A stretch of 64,000 nt of DNA from Vibrio bathopelagicus (lineage in GTDB: Bacteria; Pseudomonadota; Gammaproteobacteria; Enterobacterales; Vibrionaceae). The notes under the pieces were generated by a model. It saw only the letters and a list, made by a program, of their open reading frames with translations. It had not been told where the DNA came from and did no database searches. Shown here one piece after another: positions 8,822-15,913 of this stretch. Made by a program: the position numbers and the translations under genes. Every line of letters starts with the position of its first letter. Within the stretch, counting starts at the first letter, position 1. The stretch is taken from positions 806,001-870,000 of the forward strand of contig NZ_CP062501.1 in NCBI RefSeq assembly GCF_014879975.1, given 5' to 3'.

Positions 8822-9308
8822 AATCCATTCCTTATTCTCGGCTTCACCATTACTAGCATCTAATTTCTAGTCGTTAGCAGGTGAATACCGGGTTGAGATT
8901 CCACTCAATTCATAATCACCAAGAAAAACAAAAATGTTTTTTCTAAGTCTTGGTTTTTAGTTGAGCAAGGAGGATGCCAGATTGTGGTCTGCTCATTTAA
9001 ATAAAAATTAATACAGAAAATTCAAAAGCTTAAAAATCCACAGCGGTACGCACTTACCACTAAAGTGGTAAGTTGGTTTTTTGTTAGACTGGCATAAATG
9101 AGCGTTTGTGGTGCAACTTTCTACAAGATGGTGCAAAAATTAAGTTTCCATTTTTATTAAGTTCTTCTGGATTCATTGTCGATATTTATTTGTTTATTAA
9201 GTTGTTGTTTTGTATGGTTAATTTTTCAAGTTCAACAATTAGTGTTAAGTGGCGTGTTATTTGCTTGGTTCAAGTTATTACAATTATGGATAATTGAGCG
9301 AGAAACGG
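8822..9308. promoter_or_regulatory. Divergent nirB/nasA regulatory region
   Basis: 487 bp without a convincing gene, AT-rich and placed between two divergent nitrate-assimilation units. It holds the NarP-type palindrome listed separately and a direct repeat TGGTGCAA at 9109-9116 and 9129-9136 (20-bp period) on the nasA side. Short open frames here (for example 9106-9297) have no Shine-Dalgarno sequence or recognisable product. Promoter elements could not be assigned with confidence. Confidence 0.6.
9055..9070. promoter_or_regulatory. NarP/NarL-type 7-2-7 heptamer palindrome
   Basis: TACCACT-AA-AGTGGTA is a perfect inverted repeat of two heptamers with a 2-bp centre, extended to CTTACCAC on the outside. 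The 7-2-7 layout and the heptamer TACCACT fit the NarL/NarP pattern TACYYMT except for A at position 5. It is almost midway between nirB and nasA (about 235 and 240 bp away), so it could serve both. It could also form an RNA hairpin followed by a T-rich run, which is a weaker explanation. Confidence 0.55.
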
Positions 9309-11891
9309 ATGACCGATTCAAACAGCGGCTGGATAAAATCGACCTGTGCTTATTGCGGTGTAGGGTGTGGAATAGAAGCGAGACCGACATCGCTAGGAAA
9401 ACTAGAAGTACGTGGTGATAAAGACCACCCGTCAAATTACGGAAAGCTATGTACTAAAGGGGTTGCGCTTGGCGACACCGTCACGCCTTTAGGTCGTCTT
9501 ACACAACCAGCTCATCTTCAGAATGACCAAAAACAAGAGCTGGATTGGAACAGTGCAACTCAGTTAGTCGCAGACAAATTCAATCAAACGATCGAAGAAT
9601 TTGGAGCCGATTCCGTCGCGTTTTATGTTTCTGGTCAGCTGCTTACTGAAGACTATTATGTTGCCAATAAACTGATGAAAGGCTTCATCGGTAGCGGCAA
9701 TATCGACAGTAATTCTCGCCTTTGTATGGCTTCAACTGTGGTTGGGCATAAGCGTGCATTTGGTGCAGACACAGTACCGGTTTGCTATGAAGATCTCGAG
9801 CAAGCAGAAGTGGTCGTCATCACTGGCTCAAATCTCGCTTGGTGTCATCCTGTTCTCTTTCAGCGCTTACGTGCTGCCAAACAAGCCAACTCAGACATGA
9901 AAGTGATCGTCATTGACCCGCGCTACACCGACACCTGTGAAATTGCTGATATACACTTGGCATTGGAGTCAGGCTCAGACGTGGCGCTGTTCAATGGTTT
10001 GCTAGCCTACTTAGATGACAACGACAAGCTCGACTCAGACTACATCGAAAAACACACCCAAGGTTTTACTGAAGCGATACGAACCGCTACAGATTATCGC
10101 TATACCGAATCAGGTTGGGGCAAAAAAAGCGTTCCTGAACTGACAGGGCTTAGCGAGCAACAACTCGAACAGTTCTATCATTTGTTCGCATCTAAAGAGA
10201 AAGTACTTACCATCTACTCTCAAGGCGTAAACCAATCCACACAAGGGTGTGACAAGGTAAACGCCATTATTAACTGTCATTTAGCGACCGGGAAAATAGG
10301 TAAGCCGGGCATGGGGCCATTCTCTGTCACAGGCCAACCAAACGCGATGGGTGGGCGTGAAGTAGGCGGCTTAGCCAATACTTTAGCGGCGCACTTTGAA
10401 TTTGGTGATCCACAATCACACCAAACCGTGAGCGAATTTTGGCAGACCGACAGCTTAGCCACTCATGCAGGGTTGAAAGCGATCGACCTGTTTGATGCCA
10501 TGAATGAGGGCAAGATAAAAGCCGTGTGGATTATGGCAACCAACCCAGTCGTGAGTTTGCCTGACAGTGAGAAAATCAAAACCGCGTTAGAGAAATGCCC
10601 GTTTGTGGTGGTGTCTGACTGCATTGCCGATACGGAAACCACACGTTTGGCTGATGTGGTGCTACCCGCGCAGGGTTGGAGTGAAAAGTCCGGCACTGTG
10701 ACTAACTCTGAGCGTCGAATCTCACGTCAGCGCCGTATATTACCAAGCCCTGGAGAAGCCAAACCGGATTGGTGGATCTTAAAAGAAGTCGCGCAGAAAA
10801 TGGGATTCAAAGAGCAGTTTGACTTCCGCCACGAAGGTGAGATCTTCAAAGAGTATTGCGAGATGACAGCTCTCGGCAATGAAACGGGCAAAGCGCGTGA
10901 TTTGTGCTTAATTGGATTAACCACACTGGACGAAAAAGGCTATGGCGAGCTGACTCCACAGCAGTGGCCGGTACTTGAATATCAACCAGAGATCATTGAA
11001 CAGCGCATGTTTACCAATGGCGAGTTCTTTACCGAATCTGGCAAGGCGCAGTTTATTGCAGTTGAACACGATAAGCCTATCGCTGATACCAGTGTCGAAT
11101 TTCCGCTAATCATGAACACAGGGCGAATCCGAGATCAATGGCACACCATGAGCCGAACTGGCTTGGCTGCTGGCTTAGGTGAGCACACACCGGAACCTTT
11201 TGTAGCCATGCACCCAGATACGGTCGCTGCACTTGGCTTAGAAGAGTTCGGCTTAGATGAATTTGGTTTAGATGCCTTCAACCACGCGACTATAAACCCA
11301 GTGGTGAAAGTGCGCAGCGCACAAGGCGAATGCCAAGCGCGCTTAGTGGTGACCAAAGAGATGCGCCGTGAACAGGTGTTTATGCCTATTCATTGGAATG
11401 CTCCGACCGCCAAAGATAGCAAGCCGTGTGACTTGATCTTGCCTCATACGGATGCAGCCTCTGGTCAGCCAGAATTCAAACACACACCTGTTGTGGTAGA
11501 GCCGTGTGGCTATCGTAGTGAAGCCGCGTTGGTCAGCGACAAAGTGATGGATTGCAGCGGCTTTGACTATTGGGTTCGCCAAAGAGTGGAGGGCGGTTTT
11601 CTGTATCGTATATCCTCATCTAAGAACCCAATGGAGTTGGTGATTCAGCTTGCTAACACCCTTGATGCCTTGCCAGAACCTAACGTGGAGGCAATAAAAT
11701 CACTCCATTACCACGGCAATAAATCGTTCAAGAATTATGGCTCTGCCAAGCTGGATCAATTTGGTGTGAAGCAAGCGTTCGTAGTGAACAGTAAGCTCGA
11801 CCATGAAAGCATAGATTGGCTGGTGGCATGCCTAACCCGAGAAGCCGATGAAGAGTTCGAAGCCGAGTTTTTGAGTACATTGGCGAAGTAG
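9309..11891 (+). CDS. nasA: NasA, cytoplasmic assimilatory nitrate reductase catalytic subunit
   Basis: 860-residue molybdopterin oxidoreductase close in length to Klebsiella NasA. The N-terminal [4Fe-4S] ligands are C13, C16, C20 and C48 (CAYCGVGC...KLCTKG). Molybdenum is probably held by C139 in SRLCMAST. The molybdopterin-dinucleotide domain follows (ITGSNLAWCHP, then IMATNPVVSLPDS) and the MopB C-terminal domain (FPLIMNTGRIRDQWHTMSR). There is no Tat or Sec signal, so it acts in the cytoplasm. A TTG 15 bp upstream is in frame, but the ATG at 9309 gives the expected start. No NasC/NasB electron donor gene lies beside it, so its reductant source is not shown here. It reduces nitrate to nitrite for NirBD. 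Confidence 0.93.
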   Translation: MTDSNSGWIKSTCAYCGVGCGIEARPTSLGKLEVRGDKDHPSNYGKLCTKGVALGDTVTPLGRLTQPAHLQNDQKQELDWNSATQLVADKFNQTIEEFGADSVAFYVSGQLLTEDYYVANKLMKGFIGSGNIDSNSRLCMASTVVGHKRAFGADTVPVCYEDLEQAEVVVITGSNLAWCHPVLFQRLRAAKQANSDMKVIVIDPRYTDTCEIADIHLALESGSDVALFNGLLAYLDDNDKLDSDYIEKHTQGFTEAIRTATDYRYTESGWGKKSVPELTGLSEQQLEQFYHLFASKEKVLTIYSQGVNQSTQGCDKVNAIINCHLATGKIGKPGMGPFSVTGQPNAMGGREVGGLANTLAAHFEFGDPQSHQTVSEFWQTDSLATHAGLKAIDLFDAMNEGKIKAVWIMATNPVVSLPDSEKIKTALEKCPFVVVSDCIADTETTRLADVVLPAQGWSEKSGTVTNSERRISRQRRILPSPGEAKPDWWILKEVAQKMGFKEQFDFRHEGEIFKEYCEMTALGNETGKARDLCLIGLTTLDEKGYGELTPQQWPVLEYQPEIIEQRMFTNGEFFTESGKAQFIAVEHDKPIADTSVEFPLIMNTGRIRDQWHTMSRTGLAAGLGEHTPEPFVAMHPDTVAALGLEEFGLDEFGLDAFNHATINPVVKVRSAQGECQARLVVTKEMRREQVFMPIHWNAPTAKDSKPCDLILPHTDAASGQPEFKHTPVVVEPCGYRSEAALVSDKVMDCSGFDYWVRQRVEGGFLYRISSSKNPMELVIQLANTLDALPEPNVEAIKSLHYHGNKSFKNYGSAKLDQFGVKQAFVVNSKLDHESIDWLVACLTREADEEFEAEFLSTLAK

Positions 11892-11927
11892 CTGACTACC
11901 CCTAACCTGTTCATACTTAAAGTTAAG

Positions 11928-11958
11928 CGCCGACAATTACGTCGGCGTTTTTGTTTTT
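11928..11958 (+). terminator. Rho-independent terminator of nasA
   Basis: CGCCGAC (11928-11934) pairs with GTCGGCG (11941-11947) across a 6-base loop and is followed by TTTTTGTTTTT. It lies 37 bp after the nasA stop codon. Confidence 0.9.
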
Positions 11959-12051
11959 AAGTATGCAATACCGATTGATTAAATAACAAGTTTCACATAT
12001 CATTTTACGAATTGGTATGGTGTTCCATAATTTCTAGGTAGAGGTAAATTG

Positions 12052-12648
12052 ATGTCTAAATTGGCCATTTCTAAATTCTTTGAACAAAAACTGGAGGCTC
12101 CGCTTCACAACACCGTGTGGTCTTGGGGAAGTGAGAACGCCAAAGGGATTTACCTACGCGCATGGAACCGCACAAAAATCGGCGATAAGTTCGATATTGC
12201 CAACAGTGGTATGGAAACAGACAATGATGGAAGAACTCGAGCGGGTGGCGTAGAGCGTGCAAAACACGTTAAAGCCATTGCCCAAGGGAAGCCTGGCTAC
12301 ATTGTTGCCATTGACGGAGAGGTTGATGATGAAGGTAAGTCGCATATTAAAGATTATAACGACAAAGCCGTATTTCGCATTTTATCGCTAACAGTGAACG
12401 AGCAAGGCAAAACGCTAGCCGAAGTCGACTACGACAACCCGATACTCATTGAAGCGATTGGCGAAGAGACCGACGTAGCCGCGATTATGGAAAGCCTTGA
12501 AGATAAACCCAAAGCCCTTACCACATTAGCCAAGGCTGAAAAGCTCGGTTGGCAAATAACAGGCATGAACGATCATGGCGTAACCATTCTACTCAAAGGC
12601 AAGAAAACCGGCCTTATCTCATACACTGGCGAATTCAGCGCTGCTTAG
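12052..12648 (+). CDS. Uncharacterised 198-residue protein
   Basis: Not recognised. A soluble, mixed alpha/beta-looking protein without a signal peptide or membrane helix. The N-terminal third is rich in tryptophan and basic residues (VWSWGSENAKGIYLRAWNRT, residues about 23-42), followed by AKHVKAIAQGKPGY, then an acidic middle and a C-terminal GVTILLKGKKTGLISYTGEF. The ATG at 12052 follows GAGGT at a good distance; a TTG three bases earlier is also in frame. A 38-residue zinc-ribbon gene starts 8 bp after its stop codon, so the two are probably co-transcribed and may act together. Nucleic-acid contact is only a guess from the composition and the neighbour. Confidence 0.7.
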   Translation: MSKLAISKFFEQKLEAPLHNTVWSWGSENAKGIYLRAWNRTKIGDKFDIANSGMETDNDGRTRAGGVERAKHVKAIAQGKPGYIVAIDGEVDDEGKSHIKDYNDKAVFRILSLTVNEQGKTLAEVDYDNPILIEAIGEETDVAAIMESLEDKPKALTTLAKAEKLGWQITGMNDHGVTILLKGKKTGLISYTGEFSAA

Positions 12649-12656
12649 GAGTGACT

Positions 12657-12773
12657 ATGTATAACCAAGGCGACCTGTGCCCACACTGCGGCTTAATCAT
12701 CATGCTACCCACAGATCTAGAACCAAAATGCCTAGGTTGCGGCGAAGAAATTAACGAACAAGATGACGACTAA
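12657..12773 (+). CDS. Tiny zinc-ribbon protein, 38 residues
   Basis: A 38-residue protein with two CxxC knuckles: CPHC at residues 8-11 and CLGC at 25-28, spaced as in a rubredoxin-like zinc ribbon, with an acidic tail EEINEQDDD. TAGGAGTGACT places AGGAG 5-6 bp before the ATG. It begins 8 bp after the previous stop codon. The knuckle motif and the clean ribosome binding site argue for a real gene despite its size. Function unknown; most likely a metal-binding partner of the upstream protein. Confidence 0.7.
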   Translation: MYNQGDLCPHCGLIIMLPTDLEPKCLGCGEEINEQDDD

Positions 12774-12894
12774 CTCACACATTGAGCCACTTTCTACATT
12801 TTGCGGAGAATATATGGAATTTTTCTGCTTTTCGTCATGTTTGATAAAGAAGCAAGCTGGTAAGGTGCTGTTATTAAATGGGTTATTAGACAGA

Positions 12895-12974
12895 GCCTGA
12901 ACGGTTTAGATTACTAGACAGAATTGTTTCAGGGACAAAATGCAGAATTACTCTGTCTAATATAGCTGTTAGGC
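12895..12974 (+). repeat. Degenerate integron attC-like site at the left end of a gene cassette
   Basis: The right-hand core GTTAGGC (12968-12974) fits the GTTRRRY crossover consensus exactly. Its left partner GCCTGAAC (12895-12902) is the complement with one inserted base. Between them TAGACAG (12915-12921) and CTGTCTA (12953-12959) form the inner inverted repeat, so the strand folds as attC sites do. A further TTAGACAGAG at 12886-12895 also pairs with CTCTGTCTAA at 12951-12960. Recombination would cut after the G at 12968, just 47 bp before the cassette start codon. It is weaker than the site at 14126 because of the inserted base. Confidence 0.5.
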
Positions 12975-13015
12975 GCCTGAGTTTGTCACAAGATCGTGAA
13001 AAAGGATAAGATAAA

Positions 13016-14131
13016 ATGGATTCGTATGTTTGGAATGTCTCTGATTCGCCTTATAAGTCAGAATTTCTTAATGAAACAATAGAATTTGGTAGTGAAAATC
13101 CTGTTTTTCTTATTGATCAATTGGGAGGCAAGAGACCAGCATTATTTAACTCGGAGTTTTTAACAAAAGGGAAAATAGATATATCTATGTACCCTTCATC
13201 GTTGCTTGACTCCAATGTATTGGATCTTCTCGATAGGTTTGTTCACAAAGGAAAAGCTACGGACGGGTTTAGAGAGTTTCTTAAGTTTTTAGTTCAGAAA
13301 GGCTGGGACTCTAGTGCGATGTTTTACTATTTAGAACACTTCTCGAAGTCATCGTTAGAAGACTTTAGAAAGAACGCAGTACGAAGAACAGAATCATTAC
13401 TCAAAATACATTCAATGGATGAGCCTCACTTCCTTCAAACTGGAGAAGTAATTCCTAACGAAGAAGCTGTTCGATACTATACGAGTAACTTGGGAGTTAG
13501 TGATCTCTATGAAGTAGCAGAGAAGCGGGTAGACAGCTTTATTAATAGTTATAGTAAATCTAATCTAACATCAATGATTGAAGCTACGGAGATAGCTTTG
13601 ATCAAAATGGTTCTGATCCGAAAGTCTGAAATGAAGAACTCTTCTCCAGTAGAGCAATATAATGAATTTATCCGCTTTTTAAAGCAAGACTTGGGTATTA
13701 TGCTTGCTAGAGAGGCTCACCTTGCTCTTCATTATTTCTGTGATAATGCTGGTCGATTGTTAGGTATACAATCCAACACCCCAAAAGAAAAGGCTATTTC
13801 AATAATTAAGTCTACCGCATGGGATATTTATTTACTCAGAATGCCGGAGGTATTGTTTTCTGAATCTTGTCATGATGTATGTATTGCATATGTTTCAACA
13901 CAAGAAAAGCAACTTCAGGCATTGGCACGGCTATTCACGATAGAACAGATAGAAAGTTTTGATAGTGCTAACATAATGCCAGTCGTTAGCTTCAGCATGG
14001 TAGGTATTCCGCGGTCAATTCAAACAGAAATAAAAGATGAATTGTTGCCAGCCAATAATAGCCTAAAGAAGGTTGTTCCACTAGGGCTTAATCAAGCACT
14101 ATTTAAGCAACTGGAACTTTTTTGCGCCTAA
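13016..14131 (+). CDS. Integron-cassette protein of unknown function, 371 residues
   Basis: Not recognised. A soluble protein without a signal peptide or clear membrane helix. The first 130 residues contain DQLGGKRPALFNSEFLTKGK and DISMYPSSLLDSNVLDLLDR; the middle is strongly helical; the last third has STAWDIYLLRMPEVLF and DVCIAYVSTQEKQLQALARL, which alternate hydrophobic and acidic residues. The start follows AAAAGGATAAG. The stop codon lies inside the left core of the following attC site (14126-14132), a hallmark of integron gene cassettes. The gene is clearly more AT-rich than the core genes on either side, as expected for an acquired cassette. Many cassettes of this type carry defence or stress functions, but nothing here identifies one. 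Confidence 0.8.
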   Translation: MDSYVWNVSDSPYKSEFLNETIEFGSENPVFLIDQLGGKRPALFNSEFLTKGKIDISMYPSSLLDSNVLDLLDRFVHKGKATDGFREFLKFLVQKGWDSSAMFYYLEHFSKSSLEDFRKNAVRRTESLLKIHSMDEPHFLQTGEVIPNEEAVRYYTSNLGVSDLYEVAEKRVDSFINSYSKSNLTSMIEATEIALIKMVLIRKSEMKNSSPVEQYNEFIRFLKQDLGIMLAREAHLALHYFCDNAGRLLGIQSNTPKEKAISIIKSTAWDIYLLRMPEVLFSESCHDVCIAYVSTQEKQLQALARLFTIEQIESFDSANIMPVVSFSMVGIPRSIQTEIKDELLPANNSLKKVVPLGLNQALFKQLELFCA

Positions 14132-14253
14132 CAAAGCGTTTAAGACAGATTCCCAACGCTCGGCATTTTCAGTTTGGGTCAGCTTTAGTGTTTAAGGTGC
14201 AATGGTTTAAGTTAGGTGGTTAGCGTTGCTCACTACTTAACGCGGCGTTATGT
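14126..14253 (+). repeat. VCR-like integron attC site, 128 bp, complete
   Basis: The left core GCCTAAC (14126-14132) continues into TAACAAAGCGTTTAAG. The right core GCGGCGTTATG ends at GTTATGT (14247-14253). The inner arms are CAACGC (14154-14159) and GCGTTG (14223-14228), and GCGTTTAAG pairs with CTTAACGC. Length, arm order and the central spacer match the Vibrio cholerae repeat class. It is the recombination site of the cassette carrying the 371-residue protein and overlaps its stop codon. Confidence 0.85.
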
Positions 14254-14276
14254 ATAAAAAGAGGCAATAAAGCCTC
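14254..14276 (-). terminator. Terminator of the cassette lipoprotein gene
   Basis: On the minus strand GAGGC (14272-14276) pairs with GCCTC (14261-14265) across a 6-base loop and is followed by TTTTTATAC. It lies directly between the lipoprotein stop codon and the attC site. Confidence 0.65.
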
Positions 14277-14282
14277 CTATAG

Positions 14283-14570
14283 CTAGTAAGATGAGCTTTG
14301 AGATAGCTGATACATAGTTTGCGCGTAGTTATTTCCATCACGTATGTAAGCTTGGCACTCTCCCTGAGATATGTCCTCTCGTTCTTGTATTGTGTTTATC
14401 AGTTCGTATGCATCATGGTTTCTACTATAGAAAAGTAAGAAGCCAACATTTTTACAGAGAACACTACTTGGCTGACCTGAGCTATTACTGGCAGTATAGG
14501 GATTTGCCGGAGAACCAGCGCATGCCGTCAGTAGAAAGCTAAGTGGAATTAGAGCAACTATCTTTTTCAT
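14283..14570 (-). CDS. Small lipoprotein, 95 residues, in an integron island
   Basis: Starts MKKIVALIPLSFLLTACAGS, a type II signal peptide with the lipobox LTAC and the lipidated cysteine at residue 17. The mature 78 residues contain two further cysteines (C39 in SSVLCKN and C73 in QGECQAY) that could form a disulfide, then a Tyr/Gln/Ser-rich end. It is read opposite to the cassette before it, lies between a full attC and a truncated attC, and has its own terminator. Function unknown. The short length, the clear lipobox and the flanking sites support a real gene. Confidence 0.7.
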   Translation of the reverse strand: MKKIVALIPLSFLLTACAGSPANPYTASNSSGQPSSVLCKNVGFLLFYSRNHDAYELINTIQEREDISQGECQAYIRDGNNYAQTMYQLSQSSSY

Positions 14571-14861
14571 TATTTAATCTTAAAGAGTATTTAAATCGAG
14601 CCGAGAGTTTAGGTGGAGTCAGGCAACAAATGACATAGACTTGTCAATGAAGTTTGGCATTCAGTTTCCATTCAGTTTTTTGGCGAAAATTCATACATAA
14701 CAAGACTGTTCGAGTGTGGTGCTTGGAGTTCTATCTGACGTTCGTACTTGTTATCGCTCTCTCAATAGAGGAGCCAGCGTTTAAACGAACTGCTACATAG
14801 AAAGCTTTAGTTGCAGCTAAAGCTTGGGTCTCACATTACCCTATTGGAGTGCTTATTATCC
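14571..14861. other. Non-coding part of the integron island
   Basis: About 290 bp without a supported gene. It should hold the promoter of the leftward lipoprotein gene. ATAACAAG (14697-14704) and CTTGTTAT (14747-14754) form an 8-bp inverted repeat 42 bp apart whose size resembles the inner part of an attC site, but proper GTTRRRY cores are missing. AGCTTTAG and CTAAAGCT near 14801-14823 form another hairpin without a T-run. Confidence 0.4.
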
Positions 14862-14960
14862 ATACAAAGCATTTAAGAGTGATTCCCAACGCTTGGCATT
14901 CTTCATTCCACAGTTGGGTTTTGTGTTTCTAGGGCAACGGTTTCTGGTTCGGTGTTAGTA
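14862..14960 (+). repeat. Truncated attC remnant
   Basis: ATACAAAGCATTTAAGAG and GATTCCCAACGCTTGGCATT (14862-14900) copy the left half of the complete attC at 14126 with few changes. GGCAACGGTTTCTGGTTCGG (14933-14952) matches its later spacer, but the right-hand arms and the GTTRRRY core are absent and the left TAAC core has decayed to ATAC. The site is therefore probably inactive and marks the right end of the old cassette array, 54 bp before the merR-like gene. Confidence 0.65.
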
Positions 14961-15013
14961 TTATTTACCTAAAATAAAGTGTTCGCTTATTCGGCTACTA
15001 AGGAAGTAATACA

Positions 15014-15370
15014 ATGAACATGAAGGCGTTTTCTAGCTTGGTGGGTTTGTCGGCTCATACGCTTAGGTACTATGAAAAAATCGGCTTGCTTAAAAATGTT
15101 CAGCGCAACAGCAGTGGGCACCGAGTGTATGCCGAGAAAGACGTAAAGTGGATTGAGTTTGTGATTCGCTTAAAAGAAACGGCCATGCCACTCGAAGAGA
15201 TATTGGAATACGCTCGGCTAAGGGAGCTGGGCAGCAGAACGGTACTTGAACGCCAAGCCTTGCTAGAACAGCACCAACAGAGTTTAAAAGCGCACATTGC
15301 GCAGCAGCAATCCCACCTTTCCGCTCTGGAAGATAAAATTGACCTGTATAAAGATGGAAAAGTGCGTTGA
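15014..15370 (+). CDS. MerR-family regulator, AdhR/NmlR-like
   Basis: 118 residues. The winged helix-turn-helix is at the N-terminus (FSSLVGLSAHTLRYYEKIGL, residues 6-25, then SSGHRVYAEKDVKWIEFV), followed by a long dimerisation helix ending KIDLYKDGKVR, as in Bacillus AdhR and related NmlR-type proteins that answer to reactive aldehydes. It has no cysteine at all, so the thiol sensing proposed for some relatives cannot occur here. The gene ends at the edge of a promoter with a 19-bp spacer that drives the next gene, which is the usual MerR target arrangement. Inducer unknown. Confidence 0.88.
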   Translation: MNMKAFSSLVGLSAHTLRYYEKIGLLKNVQRNSSGHRVYAEKDVKWIEFVIRLKETAMPLEEILEYARLRELGSRTVLERQALLEQHQQSLKAHIAQQQSHLSALEDKIDLYKDGKVR

Positions 15371-15397
15371 CTTAGAGTGAACTCTAACTTGTATGCT
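15367..15397 (+). promoter_or_regulatory. MerR-type promoter with 19-bp spacer and operator
   Basis: The -35 TTGACT (15367-15372) and -10 TATGCT (15392-15397) are 19 bp apart, the stretched spacing that MerR regulators correct. The spacer holds the dyad TAGAGTGAACTCTA (15373-15386), nearly the CTTAGAGTTAACTCTAAG operator known for AdhR/NmlR-type regulators. The -35 overlaps the merR stop codon. It faces the carboxymuconolactone decarboxylase-family gene. Confidence 0.8.
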
Positions 15398-15428
15398 GTG
15401 CTCCTATTGAATACATAGGAGTAACATA

Positions 15429-15818
15429 ATGGAAACGTCACGTTTTGAGAAAGGACTAGAGCTGCTTAAACAGATTGATGGTGAAGCAGGGCAAAATGTT
15501 ATTGATAGCCTACAAGATATCAGCCCCGATTTAGCCAAGTACACCATCGAGTATCCTTTTGGTGATATCTATGCGCGAAAAGGCTTGGATTTGAAATCTC
15601 GCGAGATCGCGACGGTGGCAGCGTTAACGGCATTAGGCAACTGCGCCCCACAACTTAAAGTGCATTTGAATGCGGCGCTTAATGTGGGTTGCAGTGAAGA
15701 AGAGATCAAAGAGGTGATCATTCAGATGTCTGGTTACGCTGGCTTTCCTGCTGCGTTGAATGGGATGTTCGCATTCAAAGAAGTGCTCGCTGAACGAGTG
15801 GCATATCACAACAGTTAA
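15429..15818 (+). CDS. Carboxymuconolactone decarboxylase-family protein
   Basis: 129-residue all-helical CMD/AhpD-like protein. The conserved core is DLKSREIATVAALTALGNC (about 54-72) followed by LKVHLNAALNVGCSEEEIKEVI (about 76-97), which matches the CMD signature with the HxxxAxxxG pattern. It lacks an AhpD-type CxxC pair, so peroxidase activity of that kind is unlikely. The RBS is AGGAGTAAC before the ATG. A MerR-type promoter controls it, so it probably takes part in a stress or detoxification response. The exact reaction is unknown. Confidence 0.85.
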   Translation: METSRFEKGLELLKQIDGEAGQNVIDSLQDISPDLAKYTIEYPFGDIYARKGLDLKSREIATVAALTALGNCAPQLKVHLNAALNVGCSEEEIKEVIIQMSGYAGFPAALNGMFAFKEVLAERVAYHNS

Positions 15819-15828
15819 TTCGATGTCT

Positions 15829-15867
15829 AACACTTGGCACTTTATGCCAGTGTTGGGCTTGTTGTTT
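15829..15867 (+). terminator. Terminator after the CMD-family gene
   Basis: AACACTTGGCA (15829-15839) pairs with TGCCAGTGTT (15845-15854) with one bulged T, followed by GGGCTTGTTGTTTTA. It is just after the stop codon of the CMD-family gene. Confidence 0.7.
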
Positions 15868-15887
15868 TATTGAAAGCAAACCAAACA

Positions 15888-15907
15888 GGGCGCCAATAAT
15901 GGCGCCC
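15888..15907 (-). terminator. Terminator of the DoxX-like gene (possibly bidirectional)
   Basis: GGGCGCCA-ATAA-TGGCGCCC is a perfect 8-bp stem with a 4-base loop, 6 bp beyond the stop codon of the leftward DoxX-like gene. On the minus strand a T-rich run (TGTTTGGTTTG) follows. Confidence 0.75.
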
Positions 15908-15913
15908 TTTGTG

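Noticed and set aside
9091..9104. Sigma-54 promoter before nasA
   Set aside because: A GG is followed by CG after 10 bp, or GC after only 9, so the required GG-N10-GC spacing is not met.
9106..9297. Small coding frame between nirB and nasA
   Set aside because: Low-complexity hydrophobic translation, no ribosome binding site, and the interval is a divergent control region.
14697..14754. A further attC site in the integron island
   Set aside because: ATAACAAG/CTTGTTAT is a fair inverted repeat, but neither end fits RYYYAAC or GTTRRRY.
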